NCBI GenBank assembly: GCA_965213645.1
Contig: CBDBZX010000004.1
Location: forward strand, 310,001 to 374,000
Direction: 5' to 3'
DNA from: CBDBZX01 sp965213645
GTDB taxonomy: Bacteria; Deinococcota; Deinococci; Deinococcales; Trueperaceae
DNA: 64,000 nt
Below the pieces are notes generated by a model. It was not told the origin of the DNA, did not search any database, and worked only from the letters and a program-made list of their open reading frames with translations. How positions within the stretch are numbered: position 1 is the stretch's first letter; the number at the start of each line of letters is the position of its first letter. Shown here piece by piece: positions 52,269 to 60,525 of this stretch. A program made the position numbers and the translations under genes.

Positions 52269-53236
52269 TTGCGGCGCTTTTTCCGGGACAGAACTCGCAG
52301 GTGGTGGGGATGGCGAAGGGGTTTTACGACGTAAGCCCCGCCGCCAAATCCATCTTAGATAGCGCAGAAGCGGCGCTACCCGGACTCTTAGACCTCATGT
52401 GGGACGGCCCCGAAGAGGTCTTGAAACTCACCGCCAACCAGCAGCCCGCCCTCGTCGCGGCGGGCGCGGCGGCGTTTGCGGCGTATCTCGAGGCGGGCGG
52501 CGAGCCGCCCCACTACGCGGCGGGGCACAGCTTGGGCGAATTCAGTGCGCACGTAGCGGCGGGGTCTTTAGGGCTCGAGCACGCCGTCAGGCTCGTTCGC
52601 AAGCGCGGTCAGTATATGCAAGACGCCGTGCCCGAAGGTCAAGGCGCGATGGCGGCGGTTCTCAAGGTGGACGCGGCGCAGGTGAAAGAGGTCTGCGAAG
52701 AGGTTGCCGGAGAAGTCGAGGGCGTGGTTGAGGTAGCGAACTACAACTCACCGGAGCAAACCGTGATTTCAGGTGAACGTGCCGCCGTCGAAAAAGCGAG
52801 TGAGCGGCTCAAGGAGATGCGGGCGAGAGTCGTACCTCTCAACGTCTCTGCCCCCTTCCACTGCCGCTTGATGAAACCTGCAGCGGACAAACTCGCAGTG
52901 ATTCTCAAAGAGACGGATTTTCAAACCCCTTCGTTCGCCGTACTCAGCAACGTCACCGCCGACGTGGTGGAAGATATAAGCCACGTGCCGCAGCTTTTGG
53001 AGGAACAGGTGACGCACGCGGTGAGGTGGGTTGAGCTTGTAAAACGTTTGCAGGACTTAGGGGTGACGACCTTTTTAGAATTTGGCTCGGGCAAGGTGTT
53101 AAGCGGTTTGGTGAAGCGGATAGACAAGGCGGCTACCGCGCATCCCGTCTACGATTCTGAAAGTTTAGCCGCAGCTTTAGACGCCATACAATTAAATGAT
53201 AGGCAATCAGACCGTGCACAAGAGGTTAAAGGGTGA
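52265..53236 (+). CDS. fabD: malonyl-CoA:ACP transacylase (FabD)
   Basis: FabD transfers malonyl groups from CoA to ACP. The 323-residue protein begins FPGQNSQVVGM, has the nucleophile Ser in GHSLGEFSA near 95, and the catalytic His in APFHCRLM near 200. The usual FPGQGSQ is FPGQNSQ. The ATG overlaps the fabH stop and the gene stop overlaps the GTG of fabG, so the three are translationally coupled. Confidence 0.94.
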   Translation: MIAALFPGQNSQVVGMAKGFYDVSPAAKSILDSAEAALPGLLDLMWDGPEEVLKLTANQQPALVAAGAAAFAAYLEAGGEPPHYAAGHSLGEFSAHVAAGSLGLEHAVRLVRKRGQYMQDAVPEGQGAMAAVLKVDAAQVKEVCEEVAGEVEGVVEVANYNSPEQTVISGERAAVEKASERLKEMRARVVPLNVSAPFHCRLMKPAADKLAVILKETDFQTPSFAVLSNVTADVVEDISHVPQLLEEQVTHAVRWVELVKRLQDLGVTTFLEFGSGKVLSGLVKRIDKAATAHPVYDSESLAAALDAIQLNDRQSDRAQEVKG

Positions 53237-53970
53237 CGCGGACGGCGCTCATTACGGGCTCGAGTCGCGGCTTAGGGCGAGCGATGGCACTGGAATTCGC
53301 GCAGAGAGGTTACAACGTCGCGGTGCATTATGTGCGCTCGGCGGAGCCCGCCGAAGAGGTCGCGAAGCTAGCAAGGGAAGCAGGCACAAAGGCAGAGGTT
53401 TTCAGCGCCGACATCAAAAACCCCGAAGCGTGCCAAGCGTTGGTGAAAGAGGTCAGTGAGGCGTTTGGCGGGCTCGATATTCTGGTCAACAACGCGGGCA
53501 TCACCAGAGACGGTCTGGCGATGCGGATGAAAACGAGTGACTGGACGGACGTGATTGACACGGACCTCTCGAGCGCTTTTCACCTCACCAAAGCCGCTCT
53601 GCGCGGCATGGTGCGCAGCAAGTGGGGGCGCATCATCAACATCTCGTCGGTGGTGGGCATCATGGGCAACGTCGGGCAGGCGAACTACGTCACCGCGAAG
53701 GCGGGGCTGTTGGGGCTCACGAAAGCGCTCGCTAAGGAATACGGCAGCAAAGGGATTACGGTCAACGCAGTCGCGCCGGGTTTTATCGCCTCGGATATGA
53801 CGGATGAACTCTCTGATGAGCTAAAAGTGCGTTATTTGGAGCAGATTCCAGCGGGTCGCTTCGGTTTTCCCGAAGAGGTCGCTGAGGTCGTCGCTTTTTT
53901 GGCGAGCGAAGGCGCGGCGTATATCAGTGGACAAACGCTCGCGGTGGACGGCGGTATGGTGGCGTATTGA
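53233..53970 (+). CDS. fabG: 3-oxoacyl-ACP reductase (FabG)
   Basis: This NADPH-dependent reductase of the elongation cycle has 245 residues and the SDR motifs TGSSRGLG (9-16), NNAGITRDG, catalytic Ser in INISSVVG, YVTAKAG with Tyr/Lys, and VAPGFI. GTG start overlaps the fabD stop. It is the third gene of the coupled fab operon; 355 bp of non-coding DNA then precede acpP. Confidence 0.95.
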   Translation: MTRTALITGSSRGLGRAMALEFAQRGYNVAVHYVRSAEPAEEVAKLAREAGTKAEVFSADIKNPEACQALVKEVSEAFGGLDILVNNAGITRDGLAMRMKTSDWTDVIDTDLSSAFHLTKAALRGMVRSKWGRIINISSVVGIMGNVGQANYVTAKAGLLGLTKALAKEYGSKGITVNAVAPGFIASDMTDELSDELKVRYLEQIPAGRFGFPEEVAEVVAFLASEGAAYISGQTLAVDGGMVAY

Positions 53971-54326
53971 GTTTGGGGGCTCGAGCTACGCTAGTGCAAA
54001 GGCTTGAAGTCGGTTGGTATGGACAATAAGTAGTCAGAATCCAGTAGCCGGTTTCCACCTCTACTCTGACCACTGAGTTCTGACGTCTGACTACCGCACA
54101 CCTTTGCTCAGTTGATTTGTACAGCATTCCCATGAGTCGTTGCCACACCACCCATAGCGTTTATTTCTATTCGCATCCGCTCACACTTGAAGCTGCTACA
54201 GCAGCTTCAAGTGGAAATGCTAGTACTCTCACCGCTACAAGCCCCTCAACATGCATTTGCTTGACAACCCATGTTAGAATCCGTGAGATTTGTTGAACCA
54301 TAACCCCAACTCTTGGAGGAAACGCG
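53971..54326. other. 355-bp spacer between fabG and acpP
   Basis: Contains the 30-bp palindrome at 54184-54213 and, nearer acpP, TTGACA (about 54261) followed by TAGAAT too close for a normal promoter pair. GTCAGAATCC and TTCTGACGTCTGAC are short inverted words near 54030-54090. No gene is seen. Confidence 0.5.
54184..54213. promoter_or_regulatory. perfect 30-bp palindrome upstream of acpP
   Basis: Two 14-bp arms (CACTTGAAGCTGCT and its exact complement) are separated by AC. No T-run follows, so it is unlikely to be a terminator. The position about 115 bp before acpP fits an operator for a fatty-acid regulator, or a hairpin at the end of the fabHDG mRNA. Confidence 0.6.
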
Positions 54327-54566
54327 ATGGAACGCAGCGAAATTTTGGACAAGATTAAAGAAGTCACCGCCGACAAGCTCGACGCCGACCCCGGCGAGGT
54401 CAAAGAAGAGGCGTCTTTTGTAGACGACTTGGGCGCGGACTCACTAGACGTGGTCGAACTCATCATGGGCTTAGAGGACGAGTTCGGCATCGAGATCAGC
54501 GACGAAGAGGCTGAAAACATCCGCACCGTGGGCGACGCGGTGGACTTCGTCTCGTCACAGAAATAG
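54327..54566 (+). CDS. acpP: acyl carrier protein
   Basis: This small acidic carrier of 79 residues holds growing acyl chains on phosphopantetheine. The attachment Ser is in GADSLDVVEL near 38. All four helices and the acidic helix II (ELIMGLEDEFGIEISDEE) are recognisable. Ribosome site GGAGG precedes the ATG by 7 nt. fabF follows after 51 bp. Confidence 0.97.
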   Translation: MERSEILDKIKEVTADKLDADPGEVKEEASFVDDLGADSLDVVELIMGLEDEFGIEISDEEAENIRTVGDAVDFVSSQK

Positions 54567-54617
54567 GAGGCGCACGCACGCTTCTTCTCGGGAGCGGCGC
54601 GAGGCGGTAAGGCTGAT

Positions 54618-55850
54618 ATGAAGCGAGTTGTAGTTACAGGTGTAGGCCCCGTTACCCCAATTGGTGTCGGCGCGGACGCCTTTTTACAGGCGCAGCACGA
54701 GGCGAAAAATGGCATCCGTCAGATCACCCGATTTGACGCCAGCCAAACGGACGTCACGATAGCGGGCGAAGTGGATGTCGATGTCTCCCAATATATCGAG
54801 CGCAAGGAGGCAAAGCGCCTAGACCGTTACGTGCACTTTGCGCTCATCGGCACGGCGCTCGCTTTAGAAGATGCGGGGCTGAGCGAAGCTGAGGTAGCGG
54901 GCGAGCACACCGGCACGTGCATCGGCAGCGGCATCGGCGGTTTGGAAACGTGGGAAGCGCAGACCAAGGTTCGCTTTGAGCGCAACCCGATGCGCATGAG
55001 CCCCTTTTTCATCCCGATGATGATTGCGAATATGGGCTCGGGGCAAGTCGCGATGCGCTACGGTCTGCAAGGACCGAGCAGCGCGGTGGTCACGGCGTGC
55101 TCGACGGGCTCGGGTGCAATTGGCGACGCTTTTCACATCATTCAGCGCGGCGAGGCTGAGCTGATGATTACAGGCGGCAGCGAAGCGTGTGTCACGCCCA
55201 TCGGTATCGGCGGCTTCGCCGTCATGAAAGCCCTCTCGACGCGCAACGACAGTCCCGAAACAGCGAGTCGTCCCTTCACGGCCTCACGCGACGGGTTCGT
55301 GGCAGGGGAAGGCGCAGGAATCTTGGTCTTAGAGGAGCTTGAGCACGCCCGCAAACGCGGCGCACGCATCTACGCCGAAATCGTGGGCGCAGCCACCAGC
55401 GCCGACGCCTACCACATGACGCAGCCCGCGCCAGGCGGCGCAGGCGCGGTGCGGGCGGTCAACTGGGCGCTCAAATCTGCGGGCATCACGGCTGAGCAAA
55501 TCGGCTACGTCAACGCGCATGGCACCTCGACGCCCGCCAACGACCTCAACGAGACGTTGGCTCTTAAAACCGTCTTTGGCGGCGCGGACGCAGTTCCCCC
55601 CGTCTCCTCCATCAAGGGGATGACCGGACACACGCTCGGCGCGGCGGGCGGCATCGAAGCGGTGGCAAGCGTGCAAGCCATTCACACCTGCGTCTTACCC
55701 CCGACCCGCAACTACCACCTCGACCCTGACCCCGAGCTTGATTTGGACTTCATTCCCAACGAAGCTAGGGAAAAGCGAGTGGACTACGTGCTTTCGCAGA
55801 ACTTTGCGTTCGGTGGGCAGAACGCGGCGTTGGTGTTTAAGCGGGTTTAG
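54618..55850 (+). CDS. fabF: 3-oxoacyl-ACP synthase II (FabF)
   Basis: This condensing enzyme of fatty-acid elongation has 410 residues with the Cys-His-His triad: Cys in VTACSTGSGAIG near 163, His in NAHGTSTPAND near 302, His in GMTGHTLGAAGG near 338. The N-terminal RVVVTGVGPVTPIG is typical. Last gene of the fab cluster, with a palindromic terminator 20 bp downstream. Confidence 0.96.
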   Translation: MKRVVVTGVGPVTPIGVGADAFLQAQHEAKNGIRQITRFDASQTDVTIAGEVDVDVSQYIERKEAKRLDRYVHFALIGTALALEDAGLSEAEVAGEHTGTCIGSGIGGLETWEAQTKVRFERNPMRMSPFFIPMMIANMGSGQVAMRYGLQGPSSAVVTACSTGSGAIGDAFHIIQRGEAELMITGGSEACVTPIGIGGFAVMKALSTRNDSPETASRPFTASRDGFVAGEGAGILVLEELEHARKRGARIYAEIVGAATSADAYHMTQPAPGGAGAVRAVNWALKSAGITAEQIGYVNAHGTSTPANDLNETLALKTVFGGADAVPPVSSIKGMTGHTLGAAGGIEAVASVQAIHTCVLPPTRNYHLDPDPELDLDFIPNEAREKRVDYVLSQNFAFGGQNAALVFKRV

Positions 55851-55870
55851 AACTTTGGTTCGTTGCACAA

Positions 55871-55892
55871 AAGAGGGGCTCGAGCCCCTCTT
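55871..55892 (+). terminator. terminator after fabF
   Basis: A 22-bp perfect palindrome centred on CTCGAG forms a GC-rich hairpin with arms AAGAGGGGC and complement, followed by CACTTTCTTTGTTTT. Confidence 0.75.
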
Positions 55893-55913
55893 GCACTTTC
55901 TTTGTTTTGAGAA

Positions 55914-55956
55914 TGGGCGGTACTGGATTTGAACCAGTGACCCCTCGCGTGTGAAG
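55914..55956 (-). other. tRNA-Val 3'-half, attachment site of the integrated element
   Basis: On the minus strand the sequence from the anticodon loop TTCACAC through GCGAG, the variable loop, the T-arm CTGGTTCAAATCCAG and acceptor ACCGCCC matches the 3' half of tRNA-Val(CAC). The 5' half is missing: homology stops at the anticodon loop. The integrase gene lies immediately next to it. This is the footprint of integration into a tRNA gene; the complete tRNA should be at the other end of the element, beyond 64 kb. Confidence 0.8.
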
Positions 55957-56093
55957 TACCCTCGGTAGCTTTTGGCTTGAGCTGGTTAGAACCTGAAAGA
56001 GCGTGCTGAACAGCGTTTTTCGATTTATCGCTTTGGGCTGAGCTGACCAAAAGTAGGCTTATTTGAGCTTCCGTAGGTGCCGAAAAGGTGCCT

Positions 56094-57227
56094 TTAGTTG
56101 TTGCCATGAAGAAGCACCTCTAAACTTTTCGCTGCTTTGCGTTTTCTCGTTTCAGTAACGTTGCTGTAGACCTGCATGGTGACGCGCACATCTTGCCCTA
56201 CACGATTTGCGACTACTTCAGCGTCTATACCTGCATCTCTAGCCAGCGTGATATAGGTGTGGCGAAGGTCGTGAACCCGTATCAGCGGCACCTCTGCCTT
56301 CTCGATAATGCGGCGGTACGTGCGCCTAAAGTTGTGAGAGTTGACCGGAGTCCCTACCATAGAGCTGAACATCAGGTCGTTCGGTTGCCAGTAAGGGGCT
56401 ATGCTTCGCTCTATCGCCTGCTCTTCTCTACGTTGCTCGAGTACGTTCAGCACGTCTTCGCTAAAGTAGATCGTTCGATAACCGCGCTCAGTCTTTGGTG
56501 GACCTAGCTCGGCCTTATTCCCAACGACAACAAGCGTTCTACTGATACTCAGCCGATCCTCTTCTAAATCAGACCAATGTAGTGCTAACACTTCTCCTAC
56601 GCGAAGTCCTAGCGCGAGCATAAGGTAAAACGCTCCGTAGTACCTTTCCCCTTCAGCCGTTGTAAGGAACGCCTTGACCTGCTGAGGCTCCCATACTTGC
56701 GGTTGAATAACCCGGCCTCCTCTAGGTGCATCTATGACCTCTAGCGGATTACGCTCTATCAGCTCCATTCTCAGAGCATCTTTCATGCTGCTTTTCAGAA
56801 AGTGGTGAATATGCTGACGGACGGAGGGACTAAGACCAGCATCAACTAACTTGCCGTAAAAGGTGCGTACTTGAAGAGGAGTGAGCTTTCGAAGCTCGAT
56901 GTGCCCTAGCTCAGGAAGAATCTTATTCAGATAGTGCTTGTAGTTCTCACGGGTGCGCGGTCTGACATCTCTCCCGCGAAGCTCCACATGGCGCTTCAGC
57001 CACTCTTCAACTGTTACCTTCTCAGGTCGGGTTACTAAACGGCTTCCTGACTCTGCCGCGATCTTATTCAGCTCTTCAGATACTTTGCGGCGCGTTTTAC
57101 CGCGCCGCCACTTCTTTACCTGCTTGCCTCTCGAGTCATAGCCAAGCGTGATAAATCCACGCCATGTTCCATCAGCCAACTTGAAGATTGAACCTTCGCC
57201 ATTGCCGTTTCTGCCTCTGCCATTCAT
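56094..57227 (-). CDS. int: tyrosine recombinase (phage-type integrase)
   Basis: This site-specific recombinase integrates the element at the tRNA-Val gene. The protein has about 377 residues: an N-terminal arm-binding region (GEGSIFKLADGTWRGFITLGYDSRGKQ), a SAM-like core-binding domain (about 60-165) and a catalytic domain. Catalytic residues: Arg in GLRVGEVLALHW, HxLRH as HDLRHTYITLAR, and Tyr in MQVYSNVTE. Start 57227 is preferred (basic GRGRNGNGEGS arm motif); the frame extends to 57299, overlapping the excisionase gene. Confidence 0.92.
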   Translation of the reverse strand: MNGRGRNGNGEGSIFKLADGTWRGFITLGYDSRGKQVKKWRRGKTRRKVSEELNKIAAESGSRLVTRPEKVTVEEWLKRHVELRGRDVRPRTRENYKHYLNKILPELGHIELRKLTPLQVRTFYGKLVDAGLSPSVRQHIHHFLKSSMKDALRMELIERNPLEVIDAPRGGRVIQPQVWEPQQVKAFLTTAEGERYYGAFYLMLALGLRVGEVLALHWSDLEEDRLSISRTLVVVGNKAELGPPKTERGYRTIYFSEDVLNVLEQRREEQAIERSIAPYWQPNDLMFSSMVGTPVNSHNFRRTYRRIIEKAEVPLIRVHDLRHTYITLARDAGIDAEVVANRVGQDVRVTMQVYSNVTETRKRKAAKSLEVLLHGNN

Positions 57228-57249
57228 CACAGACCTCCAAGCCCGTCCC

Positions 57250-57501
57250 TCATGAGGCGTCGAAGGATTCCCAGGACTCGGTGCTATTGAGCCATTCATA
57301 GAACCGCTGTGAGGGAATGATGATGCGGCGACCTAAACGTTTGTGAGGCAAAGCATTCGCTCGGATCAGCTCATATGTCTTATCAGTTGATATACCGAGA
57401 ATTTCTGCAACTTCGAAAACACTGTAGGCCAGTTTGACGGGTTGCGGTTTCTCATGTTCCCGAATCATACGCAGAGCCTTTTTGAACGTGTGGCACAGCA
57501 T
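57250..57501 (-). CDS. xis: excisionase-like winged HTH protein
   Basis: This 83-residue (about 72 from the second ATG at 57468) protein has the MerR-like HTH_17 motif of excisionases: YSVFEVAEILGISTDKTYELIRANALPHKRLGRRIIIPSQRFYEWL. It precedes and may overlap the integrase gene, the usual xis-int order. It probably directs recombination toward excision. Confidence 0.82.
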   Translation of the reverse strand: MLCHTFKKALRMIREHEKPQPVKLAYSVFEVAEILGISTDKTYELIRANALPHKRLGRRIIIPSQRFYEWLNSTESWESFDAS

Positions 57502-57577
57502 TTTGAGAGCGTCACCTTACTCAAACTGCTATGAGTTGAACGCTGAATTGGCACATCAACGGATGTGTTCTGTGGGC

Positions 57578-57660
57578 TAAACTGCATATATCACCTCTTC
57601 GTCTAGGGTGGTATGCCGTTGCGGTGTTGTACGCACCATTAAGCAACGGCATTTTCTTTA
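57578..57660 (+). ncRNA. possible small RNA ending in a terminator
   Basis: TAAACT (57578-57583) resembles the -10 boxes used elsewhere. About 30 nt on, ATGCCGTTGC and GCAACGGCAT (57613-57652) form a perfect 10-bp stem with a nested GGTG/CACC hairpin, followed by TTTCTTT. No gene lies upstream on the plus strand for it to terminate, so a transcript of about 70 nt is suggested between xis and the RHH-fusion gene. Confidence 0.4.
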
Positions 57661-57781
57661 ATAACGCCACAATATCTCAGATATTCCTTTTCACTGAAAG
57701 AGCTAACTCAATCACCTCCTCTCACGCTACACGCGAACGTTTCAAAGTCCTTCGGATAGCATCAGAATACCGACTTCAAGT

Positions 57782-58684
57782 ATGCAGGATACCGCACCCC
57801 AAAAGATGAGTAAAATAGAGGAAGTAATGAGTAAAAAAACAGAAGATGACTCAAATATAAGACTGAACGTGGATATCTCTAGGGGCTTACACGCAAGCCT
57901 GAAGCGCAAAGTTACTATCGACGGTCTATCGATTAGAGAAGCGATGAGGTGGCTTATCGTGAAATACATAGGTGGCTACGTCGATCTAAAGAGGCTGAAA
58001 CCGAAAGAGCTAGACTCGATTACTTCAGAGTTGATTTATTCTCTACCAACGATAGAACCTGTGACCCTAAGCGAGCTTTATCAGCGATGGGGAGCAGAGG
58101 ATAGAGAAAGATCAGAAGAGAGACTAAACACTCTAAAACGCCTGCAAAAGCGTATCAATTTCGTTGACGATGTTGCACCTTCTTCAGCGAAGATTGAAGA
58201 CTTTGTCTACGAATATGGCGATACTACCAAACTTGATGCAGACCGCGAAGAAAGAGCCAGGATCGTAGATAAAGCTATGAACCACATGTCAATGGAGCAG
58301 TTCAGGCAGGTTTTTCGGGATGCCATGCTTGACGCCTCGAGAGATGTGATTGAAGAAGAGCGTCAGCGTATAAAGGAAGAGGAAAATGCGAACGCCGGCG
58401 AAAGTTTACTTCGTCTCACAGATAAACAGTGGCGAGCTGTAAAGCACACACTACCCCGTCAGCCTCCTACCGAACGCAAGAGAAAGCAGGATCGCCAAGT
58501 GCTCAACAGCCTTCTTTACAAGCGGCAAACTGGTTGTAGCTACGCAGCTTTGCCACGCACAGACGATTACGCATTGCCCGCAACAACTCGGCACTGGGAA
58601 AAACAGTGGGAGGGAGAAGGAGTATTAGGAAAAATCCTCTATGTTCTATTTAGAGAGATTGCGGGAGACCCCGAACCGGACTGA
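57782..58684 (+). CDS. ribbon-helix-helix protein fused to a DUF4096 (IS5-type) domain
   Basis: The 300-residue protein is chimeric. Residues 25-60 (NIRLNVDISRGLHASLKRKV, then SIREAMRWLIVKYI) look like a ParG/RHH DNA-binding domain. Residues 60-205 are charged and helical. Residues 206-290 match the N-terminal DUF4096 domain of IS5-family transposases (LTDKQWRAVKHTLP, RQVLNSLLYKRQTGCSYAALP, a late W and GVLGKIL). No DDE catalytic domain follows. This suggests a transposase DNA-binding domain recruited into a regulator or partition-like protein. Function unknown. Confidence 0.7.
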   Translation: MQDTAPQKMSKIEEVMSKKTEDDSNIRLNVDISRGLHASLKRKVTIDGLSIREAMRWLIVKYIGGYVDLKRLKPKELDSITSELIYSLPTIEPVTLSELYQRWGAEDRERSEERLNTLKRLQKRINFVDDVAPSSAKIEDFVYEYGDTTKLDADREERARIVDKAMNHMSMEQFRQVFRDAMLDASRDVIEEERQRIKEEENANAGESLLRLTDKQWRAVKHTLPRQPPTERKRKQDRQVLNSLLYKRQTGCSYAALPRTDDYALPATTRHWEKQWEGEGVLGKILYVLFREIAGDPEPD

Positions 58685-58741
58685 TTTAAGAAGAGAGTTC
58701 TTCAGTGAATAAGAGCACATGTTCTTGTTCAAAATCGCCCT

Positions 58742-59113
58742 TCATATTTGGCTTTGTGTCGCGTTGTTGTGCTGCTCTACAGCTTGGTTCACTTCTTTCA
58801 AGAACTCATCCGTATCTAGGTTTAGCGCTCTAGCTATAAGCTGTTGACCTAGATTGAGTCCTATGAAGATTTCAATGAGGTTCCTTCTGACTCCTTCTAT
58901 TGCTTCTCCTTGTTGCTCGAGTTCCTCATCAAGCTCTTCAAATTGAGTCCAGATATCTAATGACTTATCGTCCTGATCTGATTCCTTCTGATCTCCGTCA
59001 CTTGCTAGCCGATCTAAAGAATCACAAATTGAGATACCTAGCTCATCGGCATGTTGCGCGGCACGTTGATAGAGACGCTCGGAAATCTTAACAGTTCGGG
59101 TAGGCATAGACAT
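58742..59113 (-). CDS. RHH-like coiled-coil protein of unknown function
   Basis: This acidic 123-residue protein begins TRTVKISERLYQRAAQHADELGISICDSL, an RHH-like start. The middle is a charged coiled coil (FEELDEELEQQGEAIEGVRRN), then a helical hydrophobic segment. It starts 12 bp from a 36-bp palindrome that may be its own operator. It lies between the RHH-fusion and the toxin-antitoxin genes of the integrated element. Confidence 0.6.
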   Translation of the reverse strand: MSMPTRTVKISERLYQRAAQHADELGISICDSLDRLASDGDQKESDQDDKSLDIWTQFEELDEELEQQGEAIEGVRRNLIEIFIGLNLGQQLIARALNLDTDEFLKEVNQAVEQHNNATQSQI

Positions 59114-59124
59114 CTTCTCTCTTT

Positions 59125-59160
59125 AGTAAGTAAACGCCGTGTACAACGCGGTTACTTACT
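59125..59160. promoter_or_regulatory. 36-bp palindrome upstream of the RHH-like gene
   Basis: Outer arms AGTAAGTAA and TTACTTACT, inner CGC/GCG, centre TGTACA, with a few unmatched bases between. Tandem AGTA words suit an RHH protein that binds short repeats. It lies between the RHH-like gene (leftward) and the HigB-type gene (rightward). Confidence 0.6.
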
Positions 59161-59305
59161 GGTTACGATATAGTTGCTTTATAGATACCACCCGATGCTA
59201 TAAGCTAGCAGCGATAAAACTAACTCGAAAGCAGCACTCGTCTCCTCACTAGTCGCTTGCAACTATAGTTAATTCACTATACTATGTTTATGGTAGAGCT
59301 ACGAT

Positions 59306-59653
59306 ATGCCGATACTTAAAGAAGTGAAATGGGTTGGATCGTCACTCGATGACCTCAAAGAGATGCCCGAACAGGTGCAGGATGATACAGGCTTCGTCCT
59401 TGACCGCGTTCAGCGGGGGCTCTCTCACCCACGGATCAAACCTCTCAAAGGTCTATCCGGGGTGCAAGAGTTGCGGATCGACTACGACAGAGACACCTAC
59501 CGCACAGTGTACGTAGTGAATCTAGGAGATTACATTTACGTTCTACACGTTTTCAAAAAGAAGTCTAAGCAAGGGATCGCTACCCCGAAGCCTGACATGG
59601 ACGTGATACGTGCTCGGCTTAGACGCGCTAAGGAGGATGCGGACAATGAGTAA
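59306..59653 (+). CDS. HigB-type toxin (RelE superfamily, Gp49-like)
   Basis: This 115-residue protein resembles the phage-derived Gp49-like branch of the RelE/HigB superfamily: WVGSSLDDLKEMP, then HPRIKPLKGLSGVQELRIDYDRDTYRTVYVV and LHVFKKKSKQG, with the basic residues that line the mRNase groove. Such toxins cut mRNA on ribosomes. The toxin-first order is that of HigBA. The antitoxin ATG overlaps the stop by 8 bp. Confidence 0.88.
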   Translation: MPILKEVKWVGSSLDDLKEMPEQVQDDTGFVLDRVQRGLSHPRIKPLKGLSGVQELRIDYDRDTYRTVYVVNLGDYIYVLHVFKKKSKQGIATPKPDMDVIRARLRRAKEDADNE

Positions 59654-60023
59654 GAACGACGATATAACCATCATGAAAGGTAGCGGTAACGTCTTCGCTG
59701 ATTTAGGCTTACCCAATCCTGAAGAGCGGTTGCTGAAAGCTAGGCTCGCCAGCGCAATTTATGATGTGCTTGAGGCGCGAGACTGGACGCAAGCTCACGC
59801 CGCCGAAGTGCTAGGTATTGCTCAACCGGATGTGTCAAACATCGTTAATGGCAGGCTAAAGAACTTCTCGGTAGAGCGGCTTATTTATTTCCTAAGTAAG
59901 CTTGATCACAGCATCACGATTAGCGTGAAAGACGAGAAGAGTGACCTTCCTCCCAAAGAGATTGTCGTCGTAGCAAAGACGATTACCGAAGGGGCGCAGG
60001 GCAATCCACAAAGCTCAACCTGA
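59646..60023 (+). CDS. HigA-type XRE antitoxin
   Basis: This antitoxin of about 125 residues has an XRE helix-turn-helix near 53-80 (WTQAHAAEVLGIAQPDVSNIVNGRLKNFSVERLIYFLSKL) like the HTH_37 family paired with Gp49-type toxins. It should bind and neutralise the toxin and repress the operon. The start at 59646 is chosen since the longer frame lies within the toxin gene. It completes a TA module that would stabilise the integrated element. Confidence 0.88.
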   Translation: MSKNDDITIMKGSGNVFADLGLPNPEERLLKARLASAIYDVLEARDWTQAHAAEVLGIAQPDVSNIVNGRLKNFSVERLIYFLSKLDHSITISVKDEKSDLPPKEIVVVAKTITEGAQGNPQSST

Positions 60024-60118
60024 AATACAATAAAACAAATCAATAGTAAAGTTGGTCAGCAAAATTATTGAACAAGACGACAAGTTTCTATCAATTCATC
60101 AGATTTGAGGAATGAACG

Positions 60119-60525
60119 ATGAGTATAAGCTTAGACTACCCCGCCATCCTAAAGAATTTTGGCAGTTATCTCGATAGAAGTAGAACTGAATCACGAGCAT
60201 TCTTAGCTTGGTTCCTAGATAACTTTTATCGACTTGAAGAGATTGATGTACTCGACAGCATTGTTGACAACAACGATGACAAAGGTATTGATGCTATTTA
60301 CGTAGACAAGAATTTAGAGAATATAGATGTATTTCAGTCAAAGCTTTTTCAAAACACTAAAAAGACTTTGGGTGATACAGACCTTAAAGAGTTCGCTGGC
60401 ACGCTATCGCAAATCAAGAGTCCTGAAGCTTTACGCTTGCTTTTGAGCTCAACGCGCAATTCTGATCTTAAAAAATTACTGGAAAATGAAAATGTCATAG
60501 AACTGGTTAAACAGGGTTTTCTAAG
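60119..60525 (+). pseudogene. AIPR-family phage-resistance gene, 5' fragment
   Basis: The frame begins ISLDYPAILKNFGSYLDRSRTESRAFLAWFLDNFYRL and contains NDDKGIDAIYVDKNLENIDVFQSKLF, the N-terminal pattern of AIPR (abortive infection phage resistance) proteins. After about 136 residues it runs into an insertion sequence. The 3' part continues at 61641, and joining across one target copy keeps the frame. The middle of the family (with NNGI and NGCQT-like motifs) is missing, so the gene is doubly damaged. Confidence 0.75.

Noticed and set aside
54261..54285. TTGACA and TAGAAT as an acpP promoter
   Set aside because: They are only 8 nt apart, too close for a -35/-10 pair; one of them may still be used alone.
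55957..56093. Remainder of the tRNA-Val gene after the 3' half
   Set aside because: GAGCTGGTTAGAACC near 55980 looks like a D-arm word but is in the wrong strand and position, so a complete tRNA is not called.
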